Assembly: GCF_033963835.1 (NCBI RefSeq)
Contig: NZ_JAXBME010000001.1
Span: forward strand, 310,001-374,000
DNA length: 64,000 nucleotides
Direction of reading: 5' to 3'
Source of the DNA: Cytobacillus sp. IB215665
GTDB taxonomy: Bacteria > Bacillota > Bacilli > Bacillales > SM2101
How positions within the stretch are numbered: position 1 is the stretch's first letter; every line of letters begins with the position of its first letter. The notes beneath the pieces were generated by a model. That model was not told the origin of the DNA. It was given only the letters and a program-made list of their open reading frames with translations, and searched no databases. This document shows positions 1-8,514 of the stretch, in pieces. The position numbers and the translations under genes were made by a program.

Positions 1-731
1 CTTTTGACGATAAGGAACCTGTCGGCATTGTCTTAAATGGCATAAGAATGATAGATGGCAAAAAGGTGTCATGGAACGGTGGAACAGGTGTTGCGCCACA
101 CTATAGAGGTACAGGTGTAGGGAAGAAAATGATGGATGCAACTTTAGCAATTTATGAAGAAGAAGGTGTTGAAATCGCGACATTAGAAGCGATAAAAGAA
201 AATGAAAAAGCGATTCATTTGTATCAAAAGCTAGGGTATGTGATCGAAGATAATTTGCTCTTTATCGCCCATGAAGAATCATTTGGCTCGAATCCCTTTG
301 AAAACCACCTAGCTACATACAACTTTATTAAAACTGTTCCTCCAGAAGTTCAAAACCTATCATTTTATAAAAGTATGTATTGCTGGCAAACGCAATTTAA
401 GAGCGTAAGAGATGGAGAAGCTTTCATTGCGGTTGATGATCAAACTGGTGAAAGTATAGGTTATGCGTTATTTAAGCGTATTTTTAATGAAGAAGGCGTT
501 CATGTCACTACAGCGCTATACCAATGTGAAGTAGCATCCAATAGACGTGATCAACACCAAATAACAGCAAGTTTATTATCGCAATTATTTGCACCGTTCG
601 ATCAAAAGCTAAAGCGAATTACAGTCAATTTAGCTGCTACGAATGAAACAGTGGTCTCATTACTTAAAGAGGCTGGTTTTGAGAAAAGCATAGAACAAGT
701 ATATATGAAGAAAATCATGCTTGAAGAATAA
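1..731 (+). CDS. GNAT-family N-acetyltransferase (5' end outside window)
   Basis: The frame is open from base 3, before the first ATG at 48, so this is the 3' part of a gene that begins outside the window. About 243 codons are visible. The first ~95 visible residues carry the GNAT acetyl-CoA site (VAPHYRGTGVGKKMM, the R/Q-x-x-G-x-G/A signature) and the typical tail NEKAIHLYQKLGY. The remaining ~140 residues look like a second, more diverged GNAT-like fold ending in LLKEAGFEK, so a tandem-GNAT protein is likely. Substrate unknown. The ATG at 48 lies inside the first domain and is not the start. A 14-bp hairpin follows at 786. Confidence 0.8.
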   Translation, partial: FDDKEPVGIVLNGIRMIDGKKVSWNGGTGVAPHYRGTGVGKKMMDATLAIYEEEGVEIATLEAIKENEKAIHLYQKLGYVIEDNLLFIAHEESFGSNPFENHLATYNFIKTVPPEVQNLSFYKSMYCWQTQFKSVRDGEAFIAVDDQTGESIGYALFKRIFNEEGVHVTTALYQCEVASNRRDQHQITASLLSQLFAPFDQKLKRITVNLAATNETVVSLLKEAGFEKSIEQVYMKKIMLEE

Positions 732-785
732 GTAGGTAAGTCGCTTATGTCTTAGTACGAGAAAAAAATGAATACGCAAAAAGTC

Positions 786-816
786 AAAAGCTTATAAGTG
801 GGACTTATAAGCTTTT
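786..816 (+). terminator. Hairpin downstream of the GNAT gene
   Basis: There is a perfect 14-bp inverted repeat (AAAAGCTTATAAGT at 786-799, its complement at 803-816) with a GGG loop. The right arm ends in TTTT but no longer U-run follows, so termination is likely but not certain. Confidence 0.55.
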
Positions 817-962
817 GCTGTTATCACATAACATCACATAATTCTACAACATTTCTTCCATAATTATCAAATAGTATAGATGTATACAACATGAAAAGTA
901 TCGGATTGGAATACTGTTCACAAAATTAATGATGTCCGGCTTAACGTACATGTAGATGACTA

Positions 963-1124
963 GGCTCTTTGCATCAATTTTGTTGGGATTTTCCTCATTT
1001 GCAGAGGAGATTGTGGTTTTTACGCAATACCAATCGTTTTAAAAAAAGGATGTGACGAGCTCTAGTTTTAGGCGTCAATATATCTTAATACGAAAACAGT
1101 AACAAAATAAGATTTTGCATAGCC
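963..1124 (+). repeat. MITE-like intergenic repeat, copy 1
   Basis: Starts GGCTCTTTGCATCAA and ends GATTTTGCATAGCC. Inside it carries the shared blocks GATGTGACGAG and CTTAATACGAAAAC, matching GATGCCACGAA and CTTAGTACGAAAAG of the copies near 10.9 kb. 162 bp, no ORF. Diverged relative to the other copies. Confidence 0.6.
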
Positions 1125-1199
1125 ACTCGAGGAACTAGAAAAATTGAACAATATATACGAGGCATGAACACTAGTATCACATTTCAACATTACCGCGAT

Positions 1200-1235
1200 G
1201 GGGGACGGTCCCCCGTTGTTGTAATGTGTTAAAGT
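1200..1235. repeat. REP-like GC palindrome, copy A
   Basis: GGGGG-ACGGT-CCCCC palindrome followed ~10 bp later by GTTAAAGTG. The same two-part layout recurs at 8300 and 10390. It ends about 30 bp upstream of the response-regulator start codon. Confidence 0.6.
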
Positions 1236-1266
1236 GTAGCGCAACTGACCGAAAAGGCGGTGAAAT

Positions 1267-1947
1267 ATGAATACGGTTTTGTTAGTTGAAGATGAGGTGC
1301 CGATTGCACGAGTTCTTCGTGCGTATTTGAGTAAGGAAGGCTTTCAAGTGGAGCATACGAAGAAGGGTAAGGAGGCGCTTGAGGCATTTGAGGTGCATAA
1401 GCCTTCACTTGTGCTTTTAGACATTATGCTTCCTGATGTAGATGGCTGGCATGTCTTACAGATGATTAGGAAGACGAGTTCATGCCCTGTGATTATGATT
1501 ACAGCATTAGGAGATATTAATCAACGGTTAAAAGGGTTAAACAACGGTGCAGATGATTACATTTCAAAACCATTTGTTGCTGAAGAAGTAGTTGCTCGAG
1601 TGCATGCTGTTTTAAGAAGATCAAAGTCTATTGAAGATCGCACGGTGAAGCACTTTGGAAATTTAGCGATCGACATAAGCTCACATCAAATTCTATTAAA
1701 TGGAACTGAGGTTCACGTAACACCTAGGGATCTAGCATTACTCATATTTTTAGCAGAGCATACAAATCAAACATTTACGAGAGAGCACCTGATAGAGCAA
1801 GTGTGGGGTATTGATTATGAAGGAAGTGACCGGGCGGTAGATTTAGCAATTAAGCGTTTAAGAAAATCACTGAAAGAGTGGGATTCATCTGTAGGAGAAA
1901 TTAAAACGTTACGGGGAATGGGGTATCAGTTAAGTGTTTATGAATAA
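1267..1947 (+). CDS. OmpR/PhoB-family response regulator
   Basis: DNA-binding response regulator, 226 aa, usual family length. The receiver domain spans about residues 3-115, with acidic pocket E8/D9, phospho-acceptor D52 (VLLDIMLPD) and conserved K101 (YISKPF). The winged-helix effector domain covers about residues 127-224, with TPRDLALLIFL and LRGMGYQL typical of OmpR-type proteins. AAGGCGGTG just ahead of the ATG is a good ribosome site. It overlaps the downstream histidine kinase gene by 14 bases, so the two are translationally coupled partners. The regulon cannot be told from sequence. Confidence 0.93.
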   Translation: MNTVLLVEDEVPIARVLRAYLSKEGFQVEHTKKGKEALEAFEVHKPSLVLLDIMLPDVDGWHVLQMIRKTSSCPVIMITALGDINQRLKGLNNGADDYISKPFVAEEVVARVHAVLRRSKSIEDRTVKHFGNLAIDISSHQILLNGTEVHVTPRDLALLIFLAEHTNQTFTREHLIEQVWGIDYEGSDRAVDLAIKRLRKSLKEWDSSVGEIKTLRGMGYQLSVYE

Positions 1948-3406
1948 AAATAAGCGCATTCCCTTACTGAACTATTTAGTAAGTAGGTATTTAGTAACTT
2001 TGATTATTGGGCTAACAGTGATCGGTATTGCTTCGGTTGTTTGGATTAAGGACGAAGCAATTAGAAATAAGCTAGAATTAGCACAATATCTCGTTGCAGA
2101 TGTTGCAGACCGTTTAGTAACTGAAGATGGAAACATTGAAAGAATACAAGGTAGCTCTCCGTTATTTAACCGCGTAATAGAAGAAATCATTCAAGATCCT
2201 AAAAGATTAAACCGTTTGGATATTAGATCAATGATCATTATACAAGATGAAGATGGGCAAGTCGTTTATCCGAATTTTTCGCGTGGATTATCAAATATTT
2301 CTCCTGAAGAGCGTCAATTAAATTTGCTTGAAATGAATGAAGTTGAGAAAGTTGAATTCGATTTGTTAGGGTTGTCATATGTTATTTCGTCACCTATTGA
2401 ATATGAAGATCGTTCCATAGGAGCAGTAGCCATCATTGTACCAGAAGAAGAATTTTCCACAATGGGAAGACAAATGGATGAAGAATATCGTTTACTAGCT
2501 ATTCTGCTAGGAAGTTTAGCGATATTAGGTTTGATCATTATCTATTTGTTATCAAACAAAATTATATCCCCTATTCTACAAGTCTCTAAAGCTGCCAAAC
2601 AAATTCAAAATGGGAATTATAACGTTAACCTAGCTACTGATACACAAGGCGAAGAACTTTATGACTTAATTGAATCATTTAAAGAAATGACTACCCGCCT
2701 TAAACAATTAGAGGTGATGAGAACAGAGCTGCTTGCAAGTGTGACACATGAACTGAAAACACCCATTGCATCAATTAGTGGTTTAGTGCAGGCTGTGAAT
2801 GATCAAATTGTATCAGGTGAAGAAAAACAAGAATTTTTGGATATTACTTTAAATGAAGCTCACAGGCTACAGCTTATGGTGGAGGATTTACTTGATTTTA
2901 ATTCATTTACTCTTGGCGAAATAAAAGTGAAGTGTGAAAGACTTGATATAAATAAGTGCATACAGGAAATGACTGATCAATGGAAAATGACCAATGATGA
3001 ACATCATCTCATTCAAGTCAAAGTTTCATCATCTGAAAAACCTCTTTTTGCATACGGAGATCCATATCGTATTCAGCAAATTATCATAAACTTACTAAAT
3101 AATAGTAAGCATGCATTCTCAAAAGAGATTGAAGTGAAGATATACGAGCCAAATAAAGATTTTATTGCGATTGATATCATTGATAGTGGTTGTGGTATTC
3201 CTGTGGAAGAACAGCCATTAATTTTCGAGCGCTTCTATAAAGGCAAAGCGCAAAAAAATACGGTGAGAGGCTTAGGTCTTGGCTTACCAATAAGTAAACT
3301 TCTTGCCAATGCTCAACAAGGAGACTTGTTGTTAAAAGAAAGCTCAAATGACGGAAGTACTTTTACCTTATTGCTTCCTCGAAGAACAACGACTAAGAGG
3401 GAGTAG
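1934..3406 (+). CDS. HAMP-containing sensor histidine kinase
   Basis: Membrane sensor kinase, 490 aa, paired with the regulator it overlaps. TM1 is about residues 18-38, an extracytoplasmic sensing region about 39-186, TM2 about 187-207, then a HAMP linker. The dimerisation box has H272 in SVTHELKTPIAS. The ATP-binding domain shows the N box (INLLNNSKHAF, ~385-395), G1 (DSGCGIP, ~417) and G2 (GLGLGLPISK, ~446). All catalytic motifs are intact. The extracellular domain has no recognisable ligand motif, so the stimulus is unknown. Start could be ATG 1934 or 1940. No transport genes lie immediately beside it to hint at a bacitracin-type system. Confidence 0.92.
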   Translation: MFMNKNKRIPLLNYLVSRYLVTLIIGLTVIGIASVVWIKDEAIRNKLELAQYLVADVADRLVTEDGNIERIQGSSPLFNRVIEEIIQDPKRLNRLDIRSMIIIQDEDGQVVYPNFSRGLSNISPEERQLNLLEMNEVEKVEFDLLGLSYVISSPIEYEDRSIGAVAIIVPEEEFSTMGRQMDEEYRLLAILLGSLAILGLIIIYLLSNKIISPILQVSKAAKQIQNGNYNVNLATDTQGEELYDLIESFKEMTTRLKQLEVMRTELLASVTHELKTPIASISGLVQAVNDQIVSGEEKQEFLDITLNEAHRLQLMVEDLLDFNSFTLGEIKVKCERLDINKCIQEMTDQWKMTNDEHHLIQVKVSSSEKPLFAYGDPYRIQQIIINLLNNSKHAFSKEIEVKIYEPNKDFIAIDIIDSGCGIPVEEQPLIFERFYKGKAQKNTVRGLGLGLPISKLLANAQQGDLLLKESSNDGSTFTLLLPRRTTTKRE

Positions 3407-3415
3407 TCATCATTT

Positions 3416-3455
3416 TTATCTACCCCCACAGTAATTAGCAAGTGGGGGTAGATAA
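3416..3455. terminator. Hairpin between convergent two-component genes and rhodanese relic
   Basis: A 14-bp perfect stem (3416-3429 with 3442-3455, core TACCCCCAC/GTGGGGGTA) with a 12-nt loop lies 10 bp past the kinase stop. No clear U-run on either strand. Confidence 0.5.
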
Positions 3456-3465
3456 GGATATAAAG

Positions 3466-3822
3466 CTAGCATCCACAGTTTAAATTGTCTGCATCAAGTG
3501 GGAAGTTCATCGTTTTCCAAGCTGCAATTCCTCCAGCTAATTCCTTCAATTTGAAGCTGTTATTTAGTAGGCGGATAGCTGCTTTTGCAGCAGTATTACA
3601 CTAAGTGTACCAACAGTAGACTAGGTAACTCATTTATACGGGCTGATAATGCTGCGATAGGTATTTGCACTGCACCTTTCATTTTTTTCTTACCTCTTGG
3701 GCACCATTTCGTACATCAACTAATATGTAATCATAGGGAGCTTGTTTTGTAACTTGAACATAATCCATGGGACTAAACGTTGCTTCAACACGATTTTGAA
3801 AAATTGTTAATTCTTGTTTTAT
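3466..3822 (-). pseudogene. Decayed rhodanese-like sulfurtransferase
   Basis: Read on the minus strand, three pieces of one rhodanese domain appear in order but in different frames with stops between them. First is FSPMDYVQVTKQAPYDY then ILVDVRNGAQEV; next KGAVQIPIAALSARINELPS; last CNTAAKAAIRLLNNSFKL then KELAGGIAAWKTMNFPL. The order (DVR, GA-x-x-IP, YC active-site region, GGIAAW) is that of single-domain rhodaneses of about 118 aa, matching the 357-bp span. A stop replaces the residue before the active-site Cys segment, and the expected first codon reads ATA. It is a recent, nonfunctional remnant convergent with the kinase gene. Confidence 0.8.
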
Positions 3823-4366
3823 TTATTAGACACCTCTAAAATTTTTAACCCTCAATATTTCAGTGAAAGCACACAGATTTCCGCTTCTTATGCGAAGTCT
3901 TTTTTTGACACATCTTTTTGTGGGTTGCGCTCATTTAGCAAATATAACAACAAAAATATGTTAGTCCTCTTTTCCATTAAAAAGATTTTTTTTCTTCTGG
4001 AGTTAGTGGCTGTAGAATGTCATCTTGTCATCTTCTGTTTTTCTTAAGTGATGTTCACCTAATTTTAAGCATGTGTTGCCGTAAAATAATTTGTTAACTT
4101 AAATAATTAGTAAACACTGATTATTTGTTAAGTAAACATATATAAAAATTATTAGAGTTTAAATAATAAGTGTAATAATCACCGAATACATTATAATGAG
4201 TGTTCAAAAAAGGGACAGCAACTGAAGAGCAAGAAGTCGTAGAAAAGATGCTCAGAACACTAGATGCGAAAAGCAACAATTAATGCAAGAACAGCACAAC
4301 AATCAATGTGTTAACAGCTTTTTTGAACAGTTGTATATAGGAGAATTGTGTGAAGGAGGATATGAT
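3823..4366. other. Gene-free, very AT-rich region
   Basis: I find no supportable gene. A 77-codon plus-strand ORF (3814-4047) has no ribosome site and low-complexity content. The right end carries the 3' end of a MITE-like repeat (4250-4295) just before the LysM-GH18 gene. Confidence 0.5.
4250..4295 (+). repeat. MITE-like repeat, 3' end only
   Basis: GATGCTCAGAAC then GCGAAAAGCAACAATTAATG then ACAGC matches the right end of the GGCT-ended repeat family. The left end is not recognisable. The first ATG of the downstream open frame (4283) lies inside this repeat, which argues against it as the true start. Confidence 0.5.
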
Positions 4367-5785
4367 ATGCAAATCCATGTTGTACAAAGTGGGGATGCTT
4401 TGTGGAGTATTGCACAGCGGTATGGTGCTGATATAAACCAAATTATTAAGGCGAACGGAATCAAAGATCCTAATGTGCTAGTCGTTGGTCAAGCACTAGT
4501 TATTCCTTCGCCGACACGTCAACATGTCGTACAGCCAGGTGAAGATCTTTGGAGAATCGCTCAAATGTATGGTGTCAGTGTCCAATCAATCATTGATAAG
4601 AATGCGATTGCTGATCCAAACCGTATTCAAATTGGTCAGTATTTAACCATCCCTGTAGCTTTACACCATGTCGTACAGCCAGGAGAAATGCTTTGGATGA
4701 TTGCGCAAAGATACGGGGTAAGCGTTCAGGACATAGCTGTTGCAAATCAGCTTGCGAACCCCGATCTCATTTTCCCTGGTCAAGTGTTACGTATTCCAGA
4801 AAGAGTAAAGCAGTTAGCTGATGTAAATGCGTACATTACTAGAATGGGGGAGAGAGGTGTCAAGCTCGTTGATGAAGTAGGAAATCTACTAACCTATTTA
4901 TCAATATTTGAATATGCGATAAAAGAAGATGGTACGATCTCAACATTAAGTGATAAAGAAGTCATAGAGGCAGCTGAGAAATATAATATTGATTCCTTAA
5001 TGGTTATTTCGAATCTTTCTGGAGGGAATTTTGATTCAGACCTAACTGCAACGATCTTTGCAAGTGAAGAATTACAAGATACATTGATTACGAATATTTT
5101 AGAAACGATGAAGGAAAAAGGCTATGCGGGGCTGAATGTTGATTTTGAATTTGTATACCCTGAGGATCGTGAGAATTATAATAATTTTCTTCGGAAAACA
5201 GTTGCAAGACTTCATCCTGAAGGCTTATCAGTGTCAACAGCTTTAGCTCCGAAAGTAACAGGCACAGAGTCAGATTTACTTCGTGCTGCGCATGACTATC
5301 AGGCTCATGGCGAAATCGTTGATATGGTCTTTTTAATGACTTACGAATGGGGATGGTCTGGTGGACCACCGTTGGCCATAGCACCACTCAATTCGGTGAG
5401 AAAAGTATTAGATTACGCAGTTACTGTCATACCGAGAGACAAAATATTGATGGGAATTCCTTTATATGGTCGAGACTGGAACATTCCTTTCGTCCAAGGT
5501 ACGTCTGCGTCGACATTGAGTCCACAAGCTGCTGTAGAACGTGCAGGAAAGTACGGTGCTACCATTGAATATGATCCAACATATCAATCACCATTTTTTA
5601 GATATTACGATGAAGAAGGAGCACACCATGAAGTGTGGTTTGAAGATGCACGCAGCATCCAAGCAAAGCTAGATACTGTGAAGGAGTATCATTTAAGAGG
5701 TTTGTTCTACTGGGTTCTTGGATTGCCATTTCCACAAAATTGGTATGTACTTGATAGTAACTTTAAAGCCCACAAACATATATAG
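4367..5785 (+). CDS. Three-LysM glycoside hydrolase family 18 protein (SleL/YaaH type)
   Basis: Peptidoglycan-binding GH18 protein, 472 aa. Three LysM repeats (about residues 2-47, 53-96, 101-144; each with VVQxGDxLWxIAQRYG-like starts) precede a GH18 barrel (about 155-470) with the catalytic motif GLNVDFEFV (E261 as likely acid). SleL/YaaH homologues are N-acetylglucosaminidases acting on spore cortex during germination; they usually have two LysM, so this has one extra. No signal peptide, as for SleL. I chose ATG 4367 because GAAGGAGGA lies 6 nt ahead; an in-frame ATG at 4283 sits in a repeat. A paralogue lies at 6905-8179 on the other strand. Confidence 0.88.
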   Translation: MQIHVVQSGDALWSIAQRYGADINQIIKANGIKDPNVLVVGQALVIPSPTRQHVVQPGEDLWRIAQMYGVSVQSIIDKNAIADPNRIQIGQYLTIPVALHHVVQPGEMLWMIAQRYGVSVQDIAVANQLANPDLIFPGQVLRIPERVKQLADVNAYITRMGERGVKLVDEVGNLLTYLSIFEYAIKEDGTISTLSDKEVIEAAEKYNIDSLMVISNLSGGNFDSDLTATIFASEELQDTLITNILETMKEKGYAGLNVDFEFVYPEDRENYNNFLRKTVARLHPEGLSVSTALAPKVTGTESDLLRAAHDYQAHGEIVDMVFLMTYEWGWSGGPPLAIAPLNSVRKVLDYAVTVIPRDKILMGIPLYGRDWNIPFVQGTSASTLSPQAAVERAGKYGATIEYDPTYQSPFFRYYDEEGAHHEVWFEDARSIQAKLDTVKEYHLRGLFYWVLGLPFPQNWYVLDSNFKAHKHI

Positions 5786-5826
5786 TAAACATTGATATGT
5801 CATTATTGAAGTGTAGCCGTGTAATA

Positions 5827-5976
5827 GGCTCCTTTCGTAAACTTTTTTACTAAGAATAAGCAGTATGATGAGTTTTTTTTGAGCTCAATCATTGTCAAAG
5901 TAGAAAGGATGTCACGAATGCTATAATGAATACGTGCTAATATCATAGAACGAAACGTATCAGTCTATACACAGCC
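5827..5976 (+). repeat. MITE-like intergenic repeat, copy 3
   Basis: Starts GGCTCCTTTCGTAAAC, ends CACAGCC, 150 bp, with the shared internal block GGATGTCACGAATGCT. It lies between the LysM-GH18 stop and the terminator at 5987. Confidence 0.7.
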
Positions 5977-5986
5977 AATTAAAAGG

Positions 5987-6017
5987 AACTCTTAGCGATT
6001 CTTGTTAAGAGTTTTTT
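5987..6017 (+). terminator. Rho-independent terminator
   Basis: AACTCTTA (5987-5994) pairs with TAAGAGTT (6006-6013), followed by a T-run. Likely terminates the LysM-GH18 transcript, reading through the repeat copy. Confidence 0.7.
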
Positions 6018-6099
6018 GTTATGGTGTTTTTTCTTCCTCATTTCTCTTCGGTGATGGTAATTGAAAAATTTTAATTTCTGAAACAAACTTAAGGTTATT

Positions 6100-6112
6100 A
6101 AAAAAGATTTTT
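6100..6112 (+). promoter_or_regulatory. Possible ComK half-box upstream of ssbB
   Basis: AAAA-N5-TTTT (6100-6112) matches one ComK AT-box. An imperfect second box is at 6064-6076 but the spacing is not one of the standard classes, so this is weak support for competence control of the SSB gene. Confidence 0.25.
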
Positions 6113-6286
6113 GATTGTGCTAATATTGTATTTTTATGTTTGTTAGACGTGAAAATAAGTCATTTTAACTTACAGAAATTGCATTTTCGACACGTTTTAG
6201 GCGATAAAAATGCAAAATTGGACATTTTACTTACATGCAACGGTTTAGATATGATGGGACTATCAAATAAGAAAGGAGCTAATGAA

Positions 6287-6628
6287 GTGCTAAATCAGGT
6301 CATACTTGTTGGGCGCATGACCAAAGACCCTGATATGCGGTATACGAATGATGGAACGGCTGTATTAAACTTTATTTTGGCGGTAAATAGAAATTACAAA
6401 AATGTACAGGGTGAGATCGACACTGATTTTGTTAATTGTACAGTATGGAGAAAAGCTGCTGAAAATACAGCAATGTATTGTAAAAAAGGGTCGATCGTTG
6501 GAATTACTGGGAGAATTCAAACGAGACATTACGAAAATCAAGAACGGAAAAATGTGTATGTAACTGAAGTCATTGCTGAATCTGTACGGTTCATGGATGG
6601 CAAAAAACCTGAATCAATTGCTCTTTAG
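6287..6628 (+). CDS. ssbB: Short single-stranded DNA-binding protein (SsbB-like)
   Basis: ssDNA-binding OB-fold protein, 113 aa. It begins LNQVILVGRMTKDPDMRYT and has the SSB core FVNCTVWRKAAEN and GITGRIQTRHYENQ. It ends at ...KKPESIAL and lacks the long linker and acidic DDDLPF tail of replicative SsbA. B. subtilis SsbB (YwpH), the competence SSB, is also 113 aa, hence the symbol. Start is GTG 6287 with GAAAGGAGC upstream; an in-frame ATG at 6140 would add 49 unconserved residues. It stands alone with its own terminator. Confidence 0.85.
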   Translation: MLNQVILVGRMTKDPDMRYTNDGTAVLNFILAVNRNYKNVQGEIDTDFVNCTVWRKAAENTAMYCKKGSIVGITGRIQTRHYENQERKNVYVTEVIAESVRFMDGKKPESIAL

Positions 6629-6728
6629 TTGACAAACCCCTCAACAAAATATCCTCGCTTCACAATGCCTCACTCATTCTTCAACTTTCCTCTAGACAAA
6701 AAGTTTCTTCAACGTATCTCCAATATAA

Positions 6729-6758
6729 AATACCAACCTTTTGGTTGGTATTTTTTTT
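6729..6758 (+). terminator. Rho-independent terminator of ssbB
   Basis: AATACCAACC/GGTTGGTATT 10-bp stem with TTTT loop, followed by eight T residues. Confidence 0.85.
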
Positions 6759-6812
6759 GAATTAGTTTCTATCTTCACAAAAAATGGATAGTAAAATAAG
6801 TTTATAAAAGTA

Positions 6813-6891
6813 GCAAAGATGCCACGAAGGATAGAAATATACGTGTTGCTATTTTTGTACGAAAAGCACTAATCAATGAGAAAATCACACC
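6813..6891 (+). repeat. MITE-like repeat, right part
   Basis: GCAAAGATGCCACGAAGG ... TTGTACGAAAAGCACTAATC ... GAGAAAATCAC matches the right half of the family seen at 10832 and 11005. The left end is not recognisable. It lies just beyond the stop of the minus-strand LysM-GH18 gene. Confidence 0.55.
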
Positions 6892-6904
6892 GTTAAACGA
6901 TCAC

Positions 6905-8179
6905 TTACAATATGTGTTCAACTGTAAACATCTCACTCATTAATGTTGGCAGCTGTGGAAACTCAAGTCTTAATTGCCAGAACCCTACCCCACCTAATCC
7001 ATATTCACGAACTAACTTGAATTTTTCATTAATACTTTTAACATCCTCAAACCAGACAATACGCCTTTTGTTTTCTTCATCAACAAACTCGATCCATGGG
7101 GACGCTGATTCAACATCGTACCTAATTGGGATTTGATATTGCATTGCAATTTTTGTGACAGCATGTGAAGAAAGGGCGCGTGCACTCATTCCTTGTGTGA
7201 ACGGGACTGTCCAATCATAGCCATAAAGAGCTGTTCCTAAAACGATCTTGTTTCTGGGGATTTGCGTAATAGCAAAGTCAAGCACTATACGTACTCGATT
7301 AATTGGTGCAATGGGCCCTGGTTGACTAAATCTCCAATGCCAATCATATGCCATAATAAATACAAAATCCATCGATGGTGCGATTGCTTGATAATCTAGC
7401 CCTTTATGCCATGCTTCAGATTCCTTTGCCAAAACCGCGATAGTCGTAAGATAGCCATCGGTCTTCATGCGATCGTTGAGCAATCTACAAAACTCGGAAA
7501 ATGAATCTCTATCTCTTTCGGTTACTGCTTCAAAATCAATATTTACTCCAGAATAGTTTTTACTTGAAACAATTTGATATATATTGTCTATTAATCTTTG
7601 TGTGTTTTCTGCAGATGATAATACTCTATGAATCATGTCTGCATTAAATGCAGTCACAGTTGCTAATGGAGCAATTCGATTTTCACGAGCTGTTCGTATA
7701 GCACTTTCATCATCAAGGTCACTAAGGTTGCCACCTTCTTGTAACTGATAATCGAACAATGGTACATAATTCAGCCACGGAGCAAAGGTTGTTAATTCTT
7801 CTTCTAAAGGTATAGGATCTCTTAATGTTACATAGCCCATCTCGTCAGCTGTAATAATCGATTCATATCCAACACTGTCAGCTGAATAGCCAGGTATGTT
7901 TGGAAGCGTAAGTTGCATTCCTGGATTGATCATATTAGGGTTTTGGATTTGGTTTGCATCTATTAATGCTTGTGTTGAAACATTCGTCATCTCAGAAATT
8001 TTATATAAAGTATCCCCTTGCTGTACAATATAAACGTTTTGTTGAATAAGAAGAGACTGACCGGGAACGATATTACCATTTTCTAAACCATTTATTCTCA
8101 TAATATCTTGATAAGAGGCTCTAAACTTTTGCCCGATGGAATATAGAGAATCTCCCTGCTTAACCGTGTATATAATCAT
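6905..8179 (-). CDS. Two-LysM glycoside hydrolase family 18 protein (SleL/YaaH type)
   Basis: 424 aa. Two LysM repeats (about residues 2-45 and 49-92, with YTVKQGDSLYSIG and YIVQQGDTLYKIS) and a GH18 domain from about 115 to the end, with catalytic motif GVNIDFEAV (E217) and YDWHWRF in the barrel. This domain set matches spore-cortex N-acetylglucosaminidase SleL/YaaH. Start chosen at ATG 8179, preceded by GGGAGG at 7 nt spacing; upstream in-frame ATGs add unconserved residues. No signal peptide. It is a paralogue of the three-LysM protein at 4367; both flank ssbB. Likely expressed in the mother cell, though I see no sigma-E/K promoter with confidence. Confidence 0.88.
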   Translation of the reverse strand: MIIYTVKQGDSLYSIGQKFRASYQDIMRINGLENGNIVPGQSLLIQQNVYIVQQGDTLYKISEMTNVSTQALIDANQIQNPNMINPGMQLTLPNIPGYSADSVGYESIITADEMGYVTLRDPIPLEEELTTFAPWLNYVPLFDYQLQEGGNLSDLDDESAIRTARENRIAPLATVTAFNADMIHRVLSSAENTQRLIDNIYQIVSSKNYSGVNIDFEAVTERDRDSFSEFCRLLNDRMKTDGYLTTIAVLAKESEAWHKGLDYQAIAPSMDFVFIMAYDWHWRFSQPGPIAPINRVRIVLDFAITQIPRNKIVLGTALYGYDWTVPFTQGMSARALSSHAVTKIAMQYQIPIRYDVESASPWIEFVDEENKRRIVWFEDVKSINEKFKLVREYGLGGVGFWQLRLEFPQLPTLMSEMFTVEHIL

Positions 8180-8299
8180 TTCATAACCTCCCAATAACTT
8201 CATATAATCAAACAAAATCGTCTATTTCACGCAAAAAAGCACACAATAACCCATTTATCTTAAACTATTCATACCCAACAAAAATATGCCATTATTTTT

Positions 8300-8331
8300 G
8301 GGGTCTGTCCCCTGGTGAGTTAAAGTGATAA
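8300..8331. repeat. REP-like GC palindrome, copy B
   Basis: GGGGTCTGTCCCC followed by GAGTTAAAGTGATAA; same two-part layout as the copies at 1200 and 10390. Confidence 0.65.
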
Positions 8332-8362
8332 CGGTTATTTTAGTGTGGAGTGTTCATATCTT

Positions 8363-8392
8363 TTGTGAAAATTTGCTAGAAATGGTTATAAT
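8363..8392 (+). promoter_or_regulatory. Sigma-A-type promoter for the exporter transcript
   Basis: TTGTGA (8363-8368), 18-bp spacer, TATAAT (8387-8392). It implies an untranslated leader of roughly 260 nt before the exporter start. Confidence 0.5.
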
Positions 8393-8472
8393 ACATACTA
8401 GATTACTATGCTAGTGGGCCAATTGATGAAAGTGTATAGAGGTAAACCTTCGTTACGGGAGGATAGGAATCA

Positions 8473-8514
8473 ATGGTAAAGGATCTTTCTCAACATACTT
8501 ATTTTCAAATGTAA
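8473..8514 (+). CDS. Possible 13-residue leader peptide upstream of bmrA
   Basis: ATG at 8473 is preceded by GGGAGGA (8457-8463) at 9-nt spacing, one of the better ribosome sites here, and opens a 13-codon frame (MVKDLSQHTYFQM) ending at 8514. It lies inside the long leader of the exporter gene. Short translated leaders control some antibiotic-resistance ABC genes by ribosome stalling. This is inference; a chance ORF is possible and I see no clear attenuator stem. Confidence 0.3.
   Translation: MVKDLSQHTYFQM

Larger units (their letters stand above)
817..1266. other. Gene-free region with MITE-like and REP-like repeats
   Basis: I see no credible coding sequence here. The region holds one copy of the GGCT-ended dispersed repeat (963-1124) and a REP-like GC palindrome (1200-1235) just upstream of the two-component operon. 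Any promoter for that operon must lie in or next to these repeats; I cannot place one confidently. Confidence 0.6.
8180..8472. other. Intergenic region ahead of bmrA with REP copy and promoter
   Basis: Divergent region between the LysM-GH18 gene and the exporter. It contains REP copy B (8300-8331) and a good sigma-A promoter (8363-8392). No coding sequence. Confidence 0.55.

Noticed and set aside
3814-4047. 77-codon plus-strand ORF
   Set aside because: No ribosome site, Phe/Leu/Ser-rich AT-driven content, starts inside the rhodanese relic on the other strand.
4283-4366. N-terminal extension of the LysM-GH18 protein
   Set aside because: It lies in a MITE-like repeat end and is upstream of a much better ribosome site at 4352-4360.
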